Shown here: positions 21,680 through 31,640 of the stretch, in pieces | Position numbering within the stretch: the stretch's first letter is position 1 | How the letters are laid out: every line of letters begins with the position of its first letter | Source: Cafeteria roenbergensis | Lineage: Eukaryota > Sar > Bigyra > Bicosoecida > Cafeteriaceae | Length of the DNA stretch: 64,000 nt | Direction: 5' to 3' | Assembly (NCBI GenBank): GCA_008330645.1 | Contig: VLTN01000055.1 | Coordinates: 175,327 to 239,326, forward strand | Position numbers and translations under genes: made by a program | Notes under the pieces: generated by a model | Databases searched by the model: none | The model's input: only the letters and a program-made list of their open reading frames with translations | What the model was told of the DNA's origin: nothing

Positions 21680-22800
21680 ATGAACATCGTTGGGGGGGAT
21701 CGAAAACTCGCGTCACCATGCCACACACTCGATTCACAGACTCACCAATCACCAATCCAGCAACTCCATCACCGATGAGTCACAAACCGCGCCAAACCCA
21801 CAATCCCAAGTCCCAAGTCTCAGATCCCTGCCATCACACTGCCTCGAGTCGCCACTCAGCTGCCCCTGCTCACCGCATGCGCTCCACCTGCTGTCGCAGG
21901 TACTGCGTCTGCCCGATCAGCTGGGTCGCCAGTCCCTTGGCGATGACCTCGTTCAGCCTCGACAGCCAGCGGAAGGCCCAGCGCGAACGCTCCCTCGGCC
22001 GGTCGCCGAAGGCCGTGTCCGCCACCTTCTTGAGGAAGGCGAAGGCCGCCGGTCCCATGCGTCCCGTGGTCGTGATGACGAAGGGCACAATGGAGCTCAA
22101 GTTGTCCTTTGTAGCTGAGCTCTTCTTGTACTCCCCCATCTTGTCATTCTCACGGCGCTCGAGAAAGGCGTCCATGTTCTGCAGGCCCTGCGTCACGTAG
22201 GACTTGCTCACCGCCGAGGTGATCTGCACGTCGACGAGACAGGTGGTCTCGAAGTCGACGTGCACCCGCAAGTCCGGTCGCTTGCGCGCGGCCTCGCTGG
22301 ACCCCGGCTGGGACCCGAAGCGCGTCTGCCCGTCCTGCCAGCTGGAGGGCTCCACCACCGACTGTAGCCCCGCCGAGCGCACCGCCGCGTGCAGGACGTC
22401 GCGGACGTCGTTGTGCGCCCGGATGGTGGAGCCCTTGCCGCAGCGGCAACGCGCCAGGTGGTGCGCCACGCCGGAGACCCCGCCGATGTGGACGGTGCCT
22501 CTCGCGGTGGTGTCCCGCTGCACGCACGCACAGTTGATCGACACGCCGTCCGGCACCACGTGGTCGGCCTCGGAGGCTCCGATGCGGTACCGGCCGACCA
22601 CCGCGAACTCCTCGTCCGTGAGCCCGCGGGGCCCCATCATCGTGTTGCGGAGCCAGTAGTGCGTTCCCGGCACGCACGCCTCTCGGAACGCGACCAGGTC
22701 GCTCATGACGCGCAGCATGGCCGGGTCGTCGATGTTGGCGATGCGCTTCTCCGGCGTGCCCTTGGCCATCGCCTCGGCCCTGCAGCGCGCTGTGCAGGCC
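21680..22800 (-). mobile_element. 3' part of the long LINE copy (left of the virophage insertion)
   Basis: It contains the 3' UTR and the endonuclease domain of the LINE (minus-strand reading from 22795 to 21870). It stops at the virophage element; the remainder of the same LINE resumes at 42653. The LINE base sequence across the gap is continuous in uninterrupted copies (for example near 15810 and 63165). Confidence 0.93.
22796..22800. repeat. Target-site duplication, left copy (AGGCC, or AGG)
   Basis: AGGCC here and at 42648-42652 flank the element, and intact LINE copies have it once. Because the element ends in a C/G run, the duplication could be 5 bp (AGGCC) or 3 bp (AGG, with nine Cs in each terminal repeat). 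Confidence 0.85.
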
Positions 22801-22840
22801 CCCCCCCGAAGAATGAAAATTCCAAAATTTTCACTTCTTC

Positions 22841-22863
22841 TATAACCGCCAGCGGCGGTTATA
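22841..22863. repeat. Subterminal hairpin in the left terminal repeat
   Basis: Perfect 10-bp arms, TATAACCGCC and GGCGGTTATA, around the loop AGC, about 42 bp from the terminus. GC-rich arms inside AT-rich sequence make it stand out. The mirror copy is at 42583-42605. Confidence 0.8.
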
Positions 22864-23365
22864 TCCACCCTACGGGACACACCTAGGGGTTTTATCTTAC
22901 GGGTTATCTTATAGTTCCATCTTAATATATGCCCTGTCACTGCCCTAGGTATAATCTTATATATTTCCATCTTTTGGCAGCTAAAAATGAAAGAGTATAA
23001 TAAAATACCCTAGTGCCCTAGGATACCCCCCTTTTTTCAAGAAAAATAATAGATATATTTATAGAGTAATATCAGCGGTTTTATCGGCCATACTAGGGCA
23101 GCCCATATTTTAAAAGGAAATCATTCGGGGGAAAATTTAATTTTCCATTTTTGAGAAGGAAAACAAAAGGAAACCGCCTGCCCCGGTGTGCCACCTTAAT
23201 TTTAATCTTCTGTTTGGTCCCCATTAATGGGTATATTCAACGGGCCCATCACGTAGTGGATAATAATAAAATTTCAATTTATTGAAATTTATCCTTTTCA
23301 ACACTGTACGGTTCTTAAAGTTATGGCTCCACAAATCTTACCACAATAATTACAAATTTTAATTA

Positions 23366-23421
23366 AATCTCTAGGACAAAATTAAAAAATGGGTTAAAGA
23401 AAAAAAAACTATAGTATTATA
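23366..23421 (+). promoter_or_regulatory. Orphan copy of the bipartite replication-gene promoter
   Basis: It contains AATCTCTAGGACAAAA, ATGGGTTAAAG and ACTATAGTATTATA, identical to the helicase upstream region because it lies in the terminal repeat. No gene starts after it on the plus strand. Confidence 0.6.
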
Positions 23422-23483
23422 CATAAACTAATTTTAATTATATTTGATTATATAATTAAACTTATTTTAATAAACTTTCACAT

Positions 23484-25232
23484 TTAAGCATTTTCAAGAG
23501 CTTCAACACGTGCAACCAATGCCGCATTTTGTGCGGTTAATTCTTGAACTGCTTTTATAAGTGGTGCTATAAATTCAGTGTATCTTAGAGAATAATCAAA
23601 ACCTTCACCTTCAATGAGTGGTGTTTTTTGAATTGTTCCAGTTCCGTCAGATTGAGGAATAAAGTTGGGGTCTGGTATCATTTTTTGGGATTTAATGACG
23701 GTTGCGTTTCCTGTAAGGTCTGAATCTCCTAAATTGTTAAATACAGTTTCAACTTCTTGAGCTATTAAACCATAATGAACACGATCACTTGTATTTTCTT
23801 TAAATTTATACTCAACAGGGCGGAGTGTGTTTATAAAATCAAGACCTTTTGTTAAATCATTGACATCTTTCTTTTTATTTAAATCTGATGTTTGAATGGT
23901 ACCATTTGCAGAATACACATCTTTCCATCTGAAGGTGTTATATCCTAAATCAATGGTGTTGTCTGTCTCTGGTCTGACAACTGGTGTTAATGCATCCAAA
24001 ACCATCATTGAATTCAAATACATTGCATTAGCTCCATCACAATTTAACCAATTAATGGTGGTTGGGGTGAGTGGGTCTACAGGGTTTAAAGAATTAATAG
24101 AAAAACTGTCACCTGTTCGTTGGTCCACTTTCATTTGCCATATTTGCTTGTTTGCGTTGGTTCTGAAATATCCTGTGGAACCATTTAAATAACCGTTCCA
24201 GCTTAAACTGCTCCATCCTGGACGAGTCCCCCCTGCATCTGTGCCTGCTTCCATAAACAACTGACCACTCTCACTAGGACTGGCTGCAGGACTTCTGAAA
24301 CGTGCACATAAATGTGCAGTTGGTTGATTTGATGATCCCACTGACAATTGACCAGATGCAGCATTATTTACAACCAGAGAATGGTCACCAACATATAAAG
24401 TATCAGTTTTAACTTCACCAACCACCTCAAGTTCTGCACCTGGGTCAGATGTCATAATACCAACTCTGTTGCCTCTAACTCTCATAGTTTCAGAAAAAAC
24501 AGAACCAGGAACAACATCACCGTTTTGAACAGAAAAAATAATATTACCCTTAACACCAGATGTAGGATCACCTACCATAGAAATTTGTGCAGTTTTCCCG
24601 TCAGGTAATCCATCATCTCCATCATTAAAAATAATATTATGTGGGGTTTTTCGTTGTGCTTCAGTAGATGGAGTAGGGGATTTGAACAAAACTAGATTAT
24701 TCATATTACTAACCAATTCATTTTCTCCAACTTTAACACTGTATGTGGTATTAAAATCGTTATTTCTTTGATTACCAGCTTTATTACCACTATACATATA
24801 AATGCTTCTATCACTATTATCTTGACCACTTAAAAGTAAGCCAGGGCTATAAGCTAGAGACCCGTTAAAGTTGGATTCCATATAAATTGGGTCATTATTT
24901 GGAAATCTAATTCCACTTTTTGTATTACTTCCAGCGATTGGTTCGCCAGTTATAATAACACTTTTAGTTGTAAGTGGAGCAGTTAAAGATAAGGTGTTAG
25001 CTTGAATTTCTCCAATATTGATCATATCATCACCATTACCATCATTACCCGCGGCCAAAACTTGTGAAAGGGTCCCACTATGTGAATCAATTTGAGAATC
25101 TACATAAGCTTTATTAGGGCAGTCGTAATCATCAACGGGAGGGGCCACGTTAGTAATTTTATTTTTTCCAGCATCTAAGCCAGCACAGGTTAATTTATAA
25201 CTATTACCATAAAGTAAATTTGAAATAGACAT
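23484..25232 (-). CDS. Fibre-like protein with C-terminal S74 intramolecular chaperone
   Basis: 582 aa. The N-terminus (about 1-60) has a virion-attachment look (NKAYVDSQID). The middle is Gly/Ser/Asn-rich and probably beta-structured. From about residue 450 comes a chaperone domain of the endosialidase/peptidase S74 type: TSDLNKKKDV (the usual self-cleavage region of such domains), then GLDFINTLRPVEYKFKE, HYGLIAQEVE and a coiled-coil end (AVQELTAQNAALVARVEALE). In phage and virus fibres this domain drives trimer folding and then cleaves itself off, so a role as receptor-binding spike is likely. It is last in the minus-strand morphogenesis block, with its own TCTA promoter at 25247. Confidence 0.85.
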   Translation of the reverse strand: MSISNLLYGNSYKLTCAGLDAGKNKITNVAPPVDDYDCPNKAYVDSQIDSHSGTLSQVLAAGNDGNGDDMINIGEIQANTLSLTAPLTTKSVIITGEPIAGSNTKSGIRFPNNDPIYMESNFNGSLAYSPGLLLSGQDNSDRSIYMYSGNKAGNQRNNDFNTTYSVKVGENELVSNMNNLVLFKSPTPSTEAQRKTPHNIIFNDGDDGLPDGKTAQISMVGDPTSGVKGNIIFSVQNGDVVPGSVFSETMRVRGNRVGIMTSDPGAELEVVGEVKTDTLYVGDHSLVVNNAASGQLSVGSSNQPTAHLCARFRSPAASPSESGQLFMEAGTDAGGTRPGWSSLSWNGYLNGSTGYFRTNANKQIWQMKVDQRTGDSFSINSLNPVDPLTPTTINWLNCDGANAMYLNSMMVLDALTPVVRPETDNTIDLGYNTFRWKDVYSANGTIQTSDLNKKKDVNDLTKGLDFINTLRPVEYKFKENTSDRVHYGLIAQEVETVFNNLGDSDLTGNATVIKSQKMIPDPNFIPQSDGTGTIQKTPLIEGEGFDYSLRYTEFIAPLIKAVQELTAQNAALVARVEALENA

Positions 25233-25250
25233 TATATATAATAACTTAGA
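25233..25250 (-). promoter_or_regulatory. TCTA late-type promoter, fibre gene
   Basis: Minus strand TCTAAGTTATTATATATA directly before the ATG. Confidence 0.75.
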
Positions 25251-25291
25251 TATTATTTTTTTAAGTTATTAAATATATTTGTTAAATGTTT

Positions 25292-27097
25292 TTAGAGGTT
25301 TCTTAAGTCGTGAAGTTGTTTATCTGATAATTTTTTACCGCCTTTTTTTCCTGATCCTAGTAAAACAATTTCTCCACCTTTCTTTTTTCTAGTGGTTGTT
25401 TTTTTTTTACCATAACCATAAACGGAGGCAATGTTTCCCATCATTGTACCATCTCCCGCATAATCTTTTAATGGTCCCGCATTTCTTAAAAGTTTAGTCA
25501 CCGTTTTAGTCACAGGATGAGCTGCCATATGGTTAAAATTAGTCATAACATCACCCATAAAGGACCCGCCCATAACCCGCATTAATTTGTTATTATCATC
25601 GGTAAGTTTTAGGGGGCTTTTTAATAGTTGGTCGGGAGTGTAAAGGGTTAAATCATCCATAAAGGTACCATCTTCAAAGCTGTAGGTGAGATTATCCCTA
25701 ATTGAAAACACTTCTAATTTATAAGAAGCAGGAGATCCCACATCATTAGGGGTGACAAATGTTGCTTTTACCTGCATATTAATGGACTTATTGGCATTAG
25801 CCAGAACATGATAATCTTTTAATCCCAGATCGGAAGGACGGAAGAAAATTACAGAACCAGCACCAAATATAGCTTTTTTAATTTTAGCAGCATCATCCGC
25901 AGCTGCGTGCACTTGACATCCATTAGCCAGAGCACCACTAAAGCATGAGAATCTTTTATTATATCCATTGGCTGAAGATAATTCGTACAGTTGTTCTTGT
26001 GATAGTTCTCTAAATATTCCAACATCAGAATCCACCTTAATTTCTAATTTAGTAATTCCAGCTAGTTGGTCAGGATAGAATTTATAAGGCTGCCCATCTT
26101 GTGAAACCATGACGGCAAACATTGAAGGGACATTATTCATTGCCATACTATGTGTTTCTATAAAGTGCTGGGTACGTTCTTCTTGTTTTTTATATGGGGC
26201 TCGATCATTTATACATGTTTTAGTTTTATTTCCTTCTAATGAAATTAACGGGGTATTATATATTATAGTTTTAGGAATGTCACCAATTTCAAGAGGGGCG
26301 ACCCAGTTTTGAACAAGCATTTCAATTTTAAACCCAGAAATAGTCACCTCAAAATCATCATCATCGGGAAGTGGTACATCATTAGAAATACCGATAAGAT
26401 TTTCAGGTTTGAATTGTCCATCTAATATGACTTTAAATGTGTTTAGGTTTCTAAAAGGTACTGGGTCTTTAATATTTTTATATTGTGTGGGATTGGCTAC
26501 AAGGGCTTCATCCACCACAAAATCAATTTTGGTTGTTGTGTCACCATCCTTTTTTGGTTGGATATGATATAAATAATTACAACCTAAACCGCGGGACATT
26601 CGGCTATCAGGTGAATCTATACCTGTTCTATAAGGATTATTTAAGGAGTCATTTTCGATTTTAGTATATTCATCAACATCAGAGCAGGGAGACAGCAAAG
26701 CAAGTTCTAGAGGATCCGCATTATATTGATGAAGTTTAATTAATTGTGCGGGGTAACTGGTGAATGTTTTACCATTCATATTAATAACTGCAACAGGTAG
26801 ACTTCTATTAACAGGGTTAGATTTGAGACCGATTTTATTGTTTAAATCTGCCATAGTGTTAATTTCAGCAGTAAATTTTATTCTTAAACGTGGTGCACCT
26901 CCTGTTAAATTTCCAAGAGGTTGATTAAAAGTTATTTGACCTACACCATTATCAGGTGCGTCTGATGCGGGGGCAATTGTTTGAAATGTTGAATATGGAA
27001 TGCCTATTCTAGAAGCAATTCTAACATTATCTGCTTTAGGCCAATTATAAGCATATGGAGCTTGTAAAACTGTTTTGAGTTCTGGGGGTGTATTCAT
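25292..27097 (-). CDS. MCP: Major capsid protein
   Basis: 601 aa, close to the roughly 600 aa of mavirus capsid protein. It lies between penton and fibre genes, as in mavirus-type elements. The N-terminus (PYAYNWPKADNVRIASRIGIP) and the many beta-rich blocks fit a double jelly-roll capsomer subunit that builds the icosahedral shell. The C-terminus has a Lys/Arg-rich stretch (YGYGKKKTTTRKKKGG) and ends in KLSDKQLHDLRNL. The family assignment rests on length, position and overall pattern, not on a diagnostic motif. It looks whole. A TCTA promoter at 27109 ends right at the start codon. Confidence 0.85.
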   Translation of the reverse strand: MNTPPELKTVLQAPYAYNWPKADNVRIASRIGIPYSTFQTIAPASDAPDNGVGQITFNQPLGNLTGGAPRLRIKFTAEINTMADLNNKIGLKSNPVNRSLPVAVINMNGKTFTSYPAQLIKLHQYNADPLELALLSPCSDVDEYTKIENDSLNNPYRTGIDSPDSRMSRGLGCNYLYHIQPKKDGDTTTKIDFVVDEALVANPTQYKNIKDPVPFRNLNTFKVILDGQFKPENLIGISNDVPLPDDDDFEVTISGFKIEMLVQNWVAPLEIGDIPKTIIYNTPLISLEGNKTKTCINDRAPYKKQEERTQHFIETHSMAMNNVPSMFAVMVSQDGQPYKFYPDQLAGITKLEIKVDSDVGIFRELSQEQLYELSSANGYNKRFSCFSGALANGCQVHAAADDAAKIKKAIFGAGSVIFFRPSDLGLKDYHVLANANKSINMQVKATFVTPNDVGSPASYKLEVFSIRDNLTYSFEDGTFMDDLTLYTPDQLLKSPLKLTDDNNKLMRVMGGSFMGDVMTNFNHMAAHPVTKTVTKLLRNAGPLKDYAGDGTMMGNIASVYGYGKKKTTTRKKKGGEIVLLGSGKKGGKKLSDKQLHDLRNL

Positions 27098-27112
27098 ATA
27101 TATTAACTTAGA
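27098..27112 (-). promoter_or_regulatory. TCTA late-type promoter, capsid gene
   Basis: Minus strand TCTAAGTTAATATAT then ATG; the shortest spacing in the set. Confidence 0.75.
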
Positions 27113-27210
27113 AAATATTTTTTTAATTATAAATTATTTTAAACTTACCTTAATAATTTTAAATAATTTAGAGACTTTTTAAAGACTAAAAAAACTAGAC
27201 TTTACTATAA

Positions 27211-28121
27211 TTAATCTATTGATTCAAATAAAAGCTTAAGTTGTATTACTGTTTGAGGATGAAGAGTTAAAGGGTGTTTTTCATTATCATAATCGTATAT
27301 GGTAAAGGATAAATTAAAACGGTTGAAATCAGTTTGTAAAATATTATGGTATTTATTAGATGAATTTTCGGCCCTATATAATATGCTGTTATAATCTTGA
27401 TTGTTTTGTTGTAAATATTTATAATTAGTAAGGAAAACCCCCGTGTTATCTGATATAGTGGTGTTTTTAGATATTGAAGGGAGTAATTCATAAGATACGG
27501 GGAGGTCGTTAGATTCTATAACAATATGCGATATAGGGGTTAAAAATTCTAAAGTGGAAGCATCTTGTGTTTCTACATCTTCATTTAATATAACTAATGA
27601 ATACTCTTCGTCTATGTCGTCAAATTCAAAAGAGTTAAAGTCTACTCTCATGTCATCATTAAACATAATAAAATGACCGTTTCTAAAATTTTCAGACGTG
27701 GTGATTTCAAATTTTTTACTATGTTTATCAAAACTAAAAACGGGTATGTCTTCTTCTCCTATGATACCGTCACATAATCCAGATAAAGTTTCATTAATGG
27801 CGGTACCTACATCAACATAATCGTACATGTACCCATCTTCATCTACAAAGGTACTAAGATCAACCTCACGTACTCCCATAATTTCATCGGTGGAACGGTT
27901 AAAAATTCCTACTTGATAGTCATGTCCGCGGGTTTAAATAATGGAAGTCTTATTTTATGGAGATGGAACTCTTCAACAATTAAGAGATAATTTTTATCAG
28001 GGTCTAAAATTGTAGAAGAACGAAAAATATCAACACTAACGGGTCTTTTATAAGAGCCCCGCGGTCCAGCTGATTGTTTATTACTCTTGATAGTTTCATT
28101 AAGCCAAATATACTGTTTCAT
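27211..28121 (-). pseudogene. Penton (minor capsid) protein gene, broken
   Basis: The region has the size expected for the roughly 300-residue mavirus-type penton and lies between protease and capsid genes, where the penton belongs. Translated parts show a basic N-terminus (MKQYIWLNETIKSNKQSAG) and later a beta-rich region (SYELLPSISKNTTISDNTG). The product would be the single jelly-roll at the vertices. The gene looks broken, with about one break. A TCTA promoter lies at 28133. Confidence 0.7.
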
Positions 28122-28136
28122 ATATATAAACTTAGA
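28122..28136 (-). promoter_or_regulatory. TCTA late-type promoter, penton gene
   Basis: Minus strand TCTAAGTTTATATAT directly before the ATG. Confidence 0.7.
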
Positions 28137-28162
28137 ATATATTATTTTAAGTTAATAAATAC

Positions 28163-28732
28163 TTAATGGAAAGTTTGAACAACCACCTCATCAGGTGAAA
28201 TATTTTTCAATTTACTTAAAGATTTAATCACTTGAGCAAACTCGTCATTTGTTAAATTTTTTAAAGCACACCTGGTTAAACACCACCGCCCACATGTGGC
28301 ACTGTTGTTTGTTAGAGATTGTAATTTATGGTGTGAATAATCAACATCGTACCCACTTTCTAACAGTAAATTTATTAAGCTGTTTTCTTCTTCTTTATAT
28401 AGGTCTTTTCTTTGTGTTCCGCTGTACCTTTTTTGGTCTACATCTGGTCTGCCTCCGTAAGAATCAAAAAAATAAATTGTACCTTCTTTTTTACCTAGTA
28501 TTAAAGCACAATAATGCCCAAATAAAAACTCGCCTTGATGATTAGGATAAAAAATTATTAATTTATTATCATTTCTAAATAATCCATTTATATTTTTACA
28601 ATTAATAATGTCGTCATAATCTATAACATTAATTCCGGTTTCATTTGGTAATGTTGAGTGCCATAAATCCCGTAATTCTTGAGGACTTAGAGCTGTTAAT
28701 AATAATTTTTTAATATCTGCTTTCTTTAACAT
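28163..28732 (-). CDS. PRO: Adenain-like cysteine protease (capsid maturation)
   Basis: 189 aa, about the family's usual length in mavirus. The catalytic order of the adenovirus/Ulp1-type proteases is visible: His73 in FLFGHYCALILG, Asp90 in IYFFDSYGG, Gln138 (oxyanion) and Cys147 in NNSATCGRWC. It would cleave capsid and packaging precursors during particle maturation. It is second in the packaging-to-fibre block, after the ATPase. It looks whole. A TCTA promoter is at 28744. Confidence 0.9.
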   Translation of the reverse strand: MLKKADIKKLLLTALSPQELRDLWHSTLPNETGINVIDYDDIINCKNINGLFRNDNKLIIFYPNHQGEFLFGHYCALILGKKEGTIYFFDSYGGRPDVDQKRYSGTQRKDLYKEEENSLINLLLESGYDVDYSHHKLQSLTNNSATCGRWCLTRCALKNLTNDEFAQVIKSLSKLKNISPDEVVVQTFH

Positions 28733-28747
28733 ATATAAAACAATAGA
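28733..28747 (-). promoter_or_regulatory. TCTA-type promoter, protease gene
   Basis: Minus strand TCTATTGTTTTATAT directly before the ATG. Confidence 0.65.
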
Positions 28748-28765
28748 ATAATTTTTTTATATATC

Positions 28766-29700
28766 TTATTTTATAGTGTCCGTATTAACCACCGCTTTTT
28801 GTGAGATGGTTAAATGATTATCTATATTATAACAAACCCACCGGGACTTTAATAATAATTTATCTACCAGGTCCCTTTGTCTTTTTTTTAATCCTAAATA
28901 ATTTTTAAAGAGTCCTTCCCGTTGATAAGAGGTTGATTTTTTTAAAAATAACATAATTAGTTGTTTCCTGTTTGATAAGACCGAAGGATGGCCCTCCTTG
29001 TGTCTTGTGGTTGGCTATAATCATATTACATTTATAATGCCTTCCTTGTGTTAATAAATGATCCCGTAAAACTTCAATTAATTTGACATCTTTATTTTTT
29101 TCGTAATCATCAAAAAAATATAACGGAATCTTTAAAAATTTCACCTATATCCTCATTACTAAACCTTAATTGATAACCTGTTTTTTTTGGTCCTTTTTTA
29201 ACCTTTAAATCATTAATTCTTAATTCTTCTTTTAACACTTCTTCAGGTTCTAGAAATTTTTTAAGATGTTTGAATTTAATTTTTTCTTTTTCATATAATT
29301 TAATTTTTTCTTCTTCATCCTCATTTTCATAAGGAATCACAAAATCATTAATATCTAAATATTTAATTTTACCAAAACGGCGATCTGGTTTGTCTGTTAT
29401 GGCAAAAAAATGCTTAATTCCTGCTCTGGTGTATTTATCTATTAATTGTACCACAAAGGTAGATTTACCCGAACCACTTTGACCGCTAATAAAATATCTA
29501 TCACTGTCTATTTCTTTATCTTGAATACTTGGCGGAATAACTTCTAAAAGATCCTTACCATTTGTATGAAAATAATCCGTACCTTCGTCATCGTCCATTT
29601 CATAACTCGGATCAAAATAAATTAATTTGCTTTTACTGTACCGTCCTAAAGTTTTATTTTCCGCAATTGGATAACCTTTTTTTAATTCATTAATACTCAT
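28766..29700 (-). pseudogene. FtsK-HerA-type genome-packaging ATPase gene, broken
   Basis: The N-terminal part carries a Walker A P-loop (FISGQSGSGKSTFVVQL) preceded by a short linker, followed by a charged region; a downstream part shows MIIANHKTQGG, the sensor region of this family. The region is about 310 codons, the usual size. The protein would pump DNA into the capsid. It is the first gene of the morphogenesis block (ATPase, protease, penton, capsid, fibre). It looks broken, with about two breaks. A TCTA promoter lies at 29716. Confidence 0.82.
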
Positions 29701-29719
29701 TTATATATAAAAAGATAGA
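29701..29719 (-). promoter_or_regulatory. TCTA-type promoter, ATPase gene
   Basis: Minus strand TCTATCTTTTTATATATAA directly before the ATG. Confidence 0.7.
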
Positions 29720-29895
29720 TTTTATTTTTAAATTACAATAATTTAGGTTTTACATCCGTTAAAATATAAATTGAAATAGGTAATTTAAAATTAGCTTAAA
29801 AAAAAAATAGTCTATGTGTATTTTTTTTAAATTCTGCACCTATTAAAAAAAATTAAGAAAAAAAATTAAAATTTTACATGCATTAAAATTTATAT

Positions 29896-30606
29896 TTAAT
29901 TATATTTGGATAGATCCACCGAAGAAATAATTTTATCATTTAATTTTTTATTTAAGTTATTTATCATTTTAGGAATATCAGATAAATATTTTAATTTCCC
30001 GTTACTTAATCTTTCATCATATGCCGCCAATTTTATAAAAATATCTTCTTTTAAATTTGATAAAACAAACTTTTTAATTTTACTATTCATTTTAGAGTCT
30101 TGAACACTTTTAAGCCGTGAGATGGTCAAATACCCAAAGCCAATAAATGAGTCGTTTAGAATATCATCAAATTTATTTTCAATTTTATTTAATCTTTTTA
30201 ATGCTTTAACATAATTTTTCTTTTTAACATATAATTTAAACTCATCATAAAATAATTTTTTAAAATCTTCATCCGCTAAATTTGTTGATGTTGAAAAATC
30301 ATAGATAATAGTCAAATCCTCTAAATATTCCCCAGTAAATAAAAATAAATCTAATTTTAACCATTTCATAGAGGTTTTATTAAGTAAATTAAATACTTTT
30401 GTATAAGATTTTAAAACTTTTAGAGCATCGTCTATATTTCTAATCGGTTTATCTCCTATTTTAAGCTTGGAAAATTCTGTCGCCCATAAACTCAAAGGAT
30501 AAGACCCATTAAGCCGCATTGTTTTACCATGTTCGAAGTTAAGCTGGTTTAAAATTGATCGGTTAGTCTTGTTAAACTTTTTAATATTCCGTTGTGTGAG
30601 CTTCAT
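29896..30606 (-). CDS. Hypothetical virophage protein (236 aa)
   Basis: Lys/Asn/Leu-rich, predicted mostly helical, with no recognised motif (MKLTQRNIKKFNKTNRSIL; ends in a region with LNDKIISSVDLSKY). Unlike nearly all its neighbours it lacks a TCTA box: CCTAAATTATATTAT sits before the ATG instead. It is divergent from the gene at 30681, with 74 bp between starts. Confidence 0.75.
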   Translation of the reverse strand: MKLTQRNIKKFNKTNRSILNQLNFEHGKTMRLNGSYPLSLWATEFSKLKIGDKPIRNIDDALKVLKSYTKVFNLLNKTSMKWLKLDLFLFTGEYLEDLTIIYDFSTSTNLADEDFKKLFYDEFKLYVKKKNYVKALKRLNKIENKFDDILNDSFIGFGYLTISRLKSVQDSKMNSKIKKFVLSNLKEDIFIKLAAYDERLSNGKLKYLSDIPKMINNLNKKLNDKIISSVDLSKYN

Positions 30607-30663
30607 ATAATATAATTTAGGTTTTTTGTTTATAAAAAAAAATATTAATCTAAAAATTTAATA

Positions 30664-30680
30664 TCTAACTTATTATATAT
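30664..30680 (+). promoter_or_regulatory. TCTA late-type promoter, 319-aa gene
   Basis: TCTAACTTATTATATAT directly before the ATG. Confidence 0.7.
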
Positions 30681-31413
30681 ATGGACAACTCACTGAGAAA
30701 CTTTTTATTAAACATAGCGATCAAACGTGGCGAACAATACAAAGCCAGGGCGGAAGCTTCAAACAATGACGAATTATTTAAAAGAGGGGTTGATGAATCT
30801 TTACGAAAAGAGAAACTAAAACAGGAGGTAGTGCTTGAAAAATTTGAACGGGACGAATATAAACCTTTAGATATGATTTTAAGAGAATCACGAAAAGGTC
30901 AAGAAGTAAGAGGTTTAATTTATTCATCTTTTAATGAATTTAAAAAACCTAATCCAAGCTTTGAAATTTTAAGAGGCCAAATTAAGCGGCTGAATGATAT
31001 AGTTTTAACTGAAGATTTACCAGCAGCAACAGAAGAAGCAATAAAAAATTATATGACAGGATTTAAAGAAAAATTGATCGTACCTTTTGGAACTTCTCCA
31101 CAATTCTCCGACAAGCATCAAGAACGATTAATAGGATATGTATCCGATTTACTTAAAATAATAGGTAAAAAAGATGCACCAAACTCACAATTAGACGAAG
31201 AAGTCCAGGCAATGGAGAGAAAAACAAAAGATCGATTAATTGAAATTTTCACAAGAGATGGAAATGGAAAGCTTGGAATTTCCGTACCCAAAAAACTAAT
31301 TTTATTAGGTGACTTAGGGTTTGATACATCAAAATTTTCCAATTCATCACCATATGAAGACATAAATAAATATGCTATAAAACAAATTCAAGGCATACCC
31401 GTAAAATCTGCTA

Positions 31414-31459
<46 letters not shown>

Positions 31460-31640
31460 CACTCCCGCAGCTGCTGCTGCTGCAGCTGCTGCATCTTCAG
31501 CGGACAATGATATGCTCCCAGAAGATGCGGCACGACTTCATGAAGTCATCACAAGCGACTCAGAAGATGCGGATGATGAAGATGTAAAAGAAACACCCGC
31601 AGCTGGACCTGCTAAATGGTTTACGGCCTTAACACCATGA
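30681..31640 (+). CDS. Hypothetical virophage protein with Pro-Ala hinge and acidic tail (319 aa)
   Basis: Residues 1-240 are charged and helical (RNFLLNIAIKRGEQYKARAE). A (Pro-Ala)n then poly-Ala stretch follows at about 245-275, encoded by a GCTCCT microsatellite, and then an Asp/Glu-rich tail (SDSEDADDEDV). The hinge plus acidic tail suggests an extended linker, possibly a virion or DNA-handling protein, but no function is recognised. Its stop codon overlaps the ATG that begins the next region (ATGA at 31637). Confidence 0.8.
31413..31462 (+). repeat. GCTCCT microsatellite
   Basis: About eight 6-bp units encode the Pro-Ala hinge. GC-rich in AT-rich surroundings, and a likely length-variable site. 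Confidence 0.85.

Larger units (their letters stand above)
22799..23421 (+). repeat. Virophage terminal inverted repeat, left
   Basis: 623 bp, matching the inverted 42024-42647 almost perfectly. It starts with a C-run and contains a 23-bp hairpin at 22841-22863. Its inner end carries a copy of the helicase/polymerase promoter sequence that here faces the fibre gene's 3' end. Confidence 0.95.

Noticed and set aside
23896-24192. 98-codon plus-strand frame inside the fibre gene
   Set aside because: Antisense shadow of the fibre coding sequence without a TCTA promoter.
27267-27491. 74-codon minus-strand frame within the penton region
   Set aside because: Out-of-phase shadow, low complexity, no promoter.
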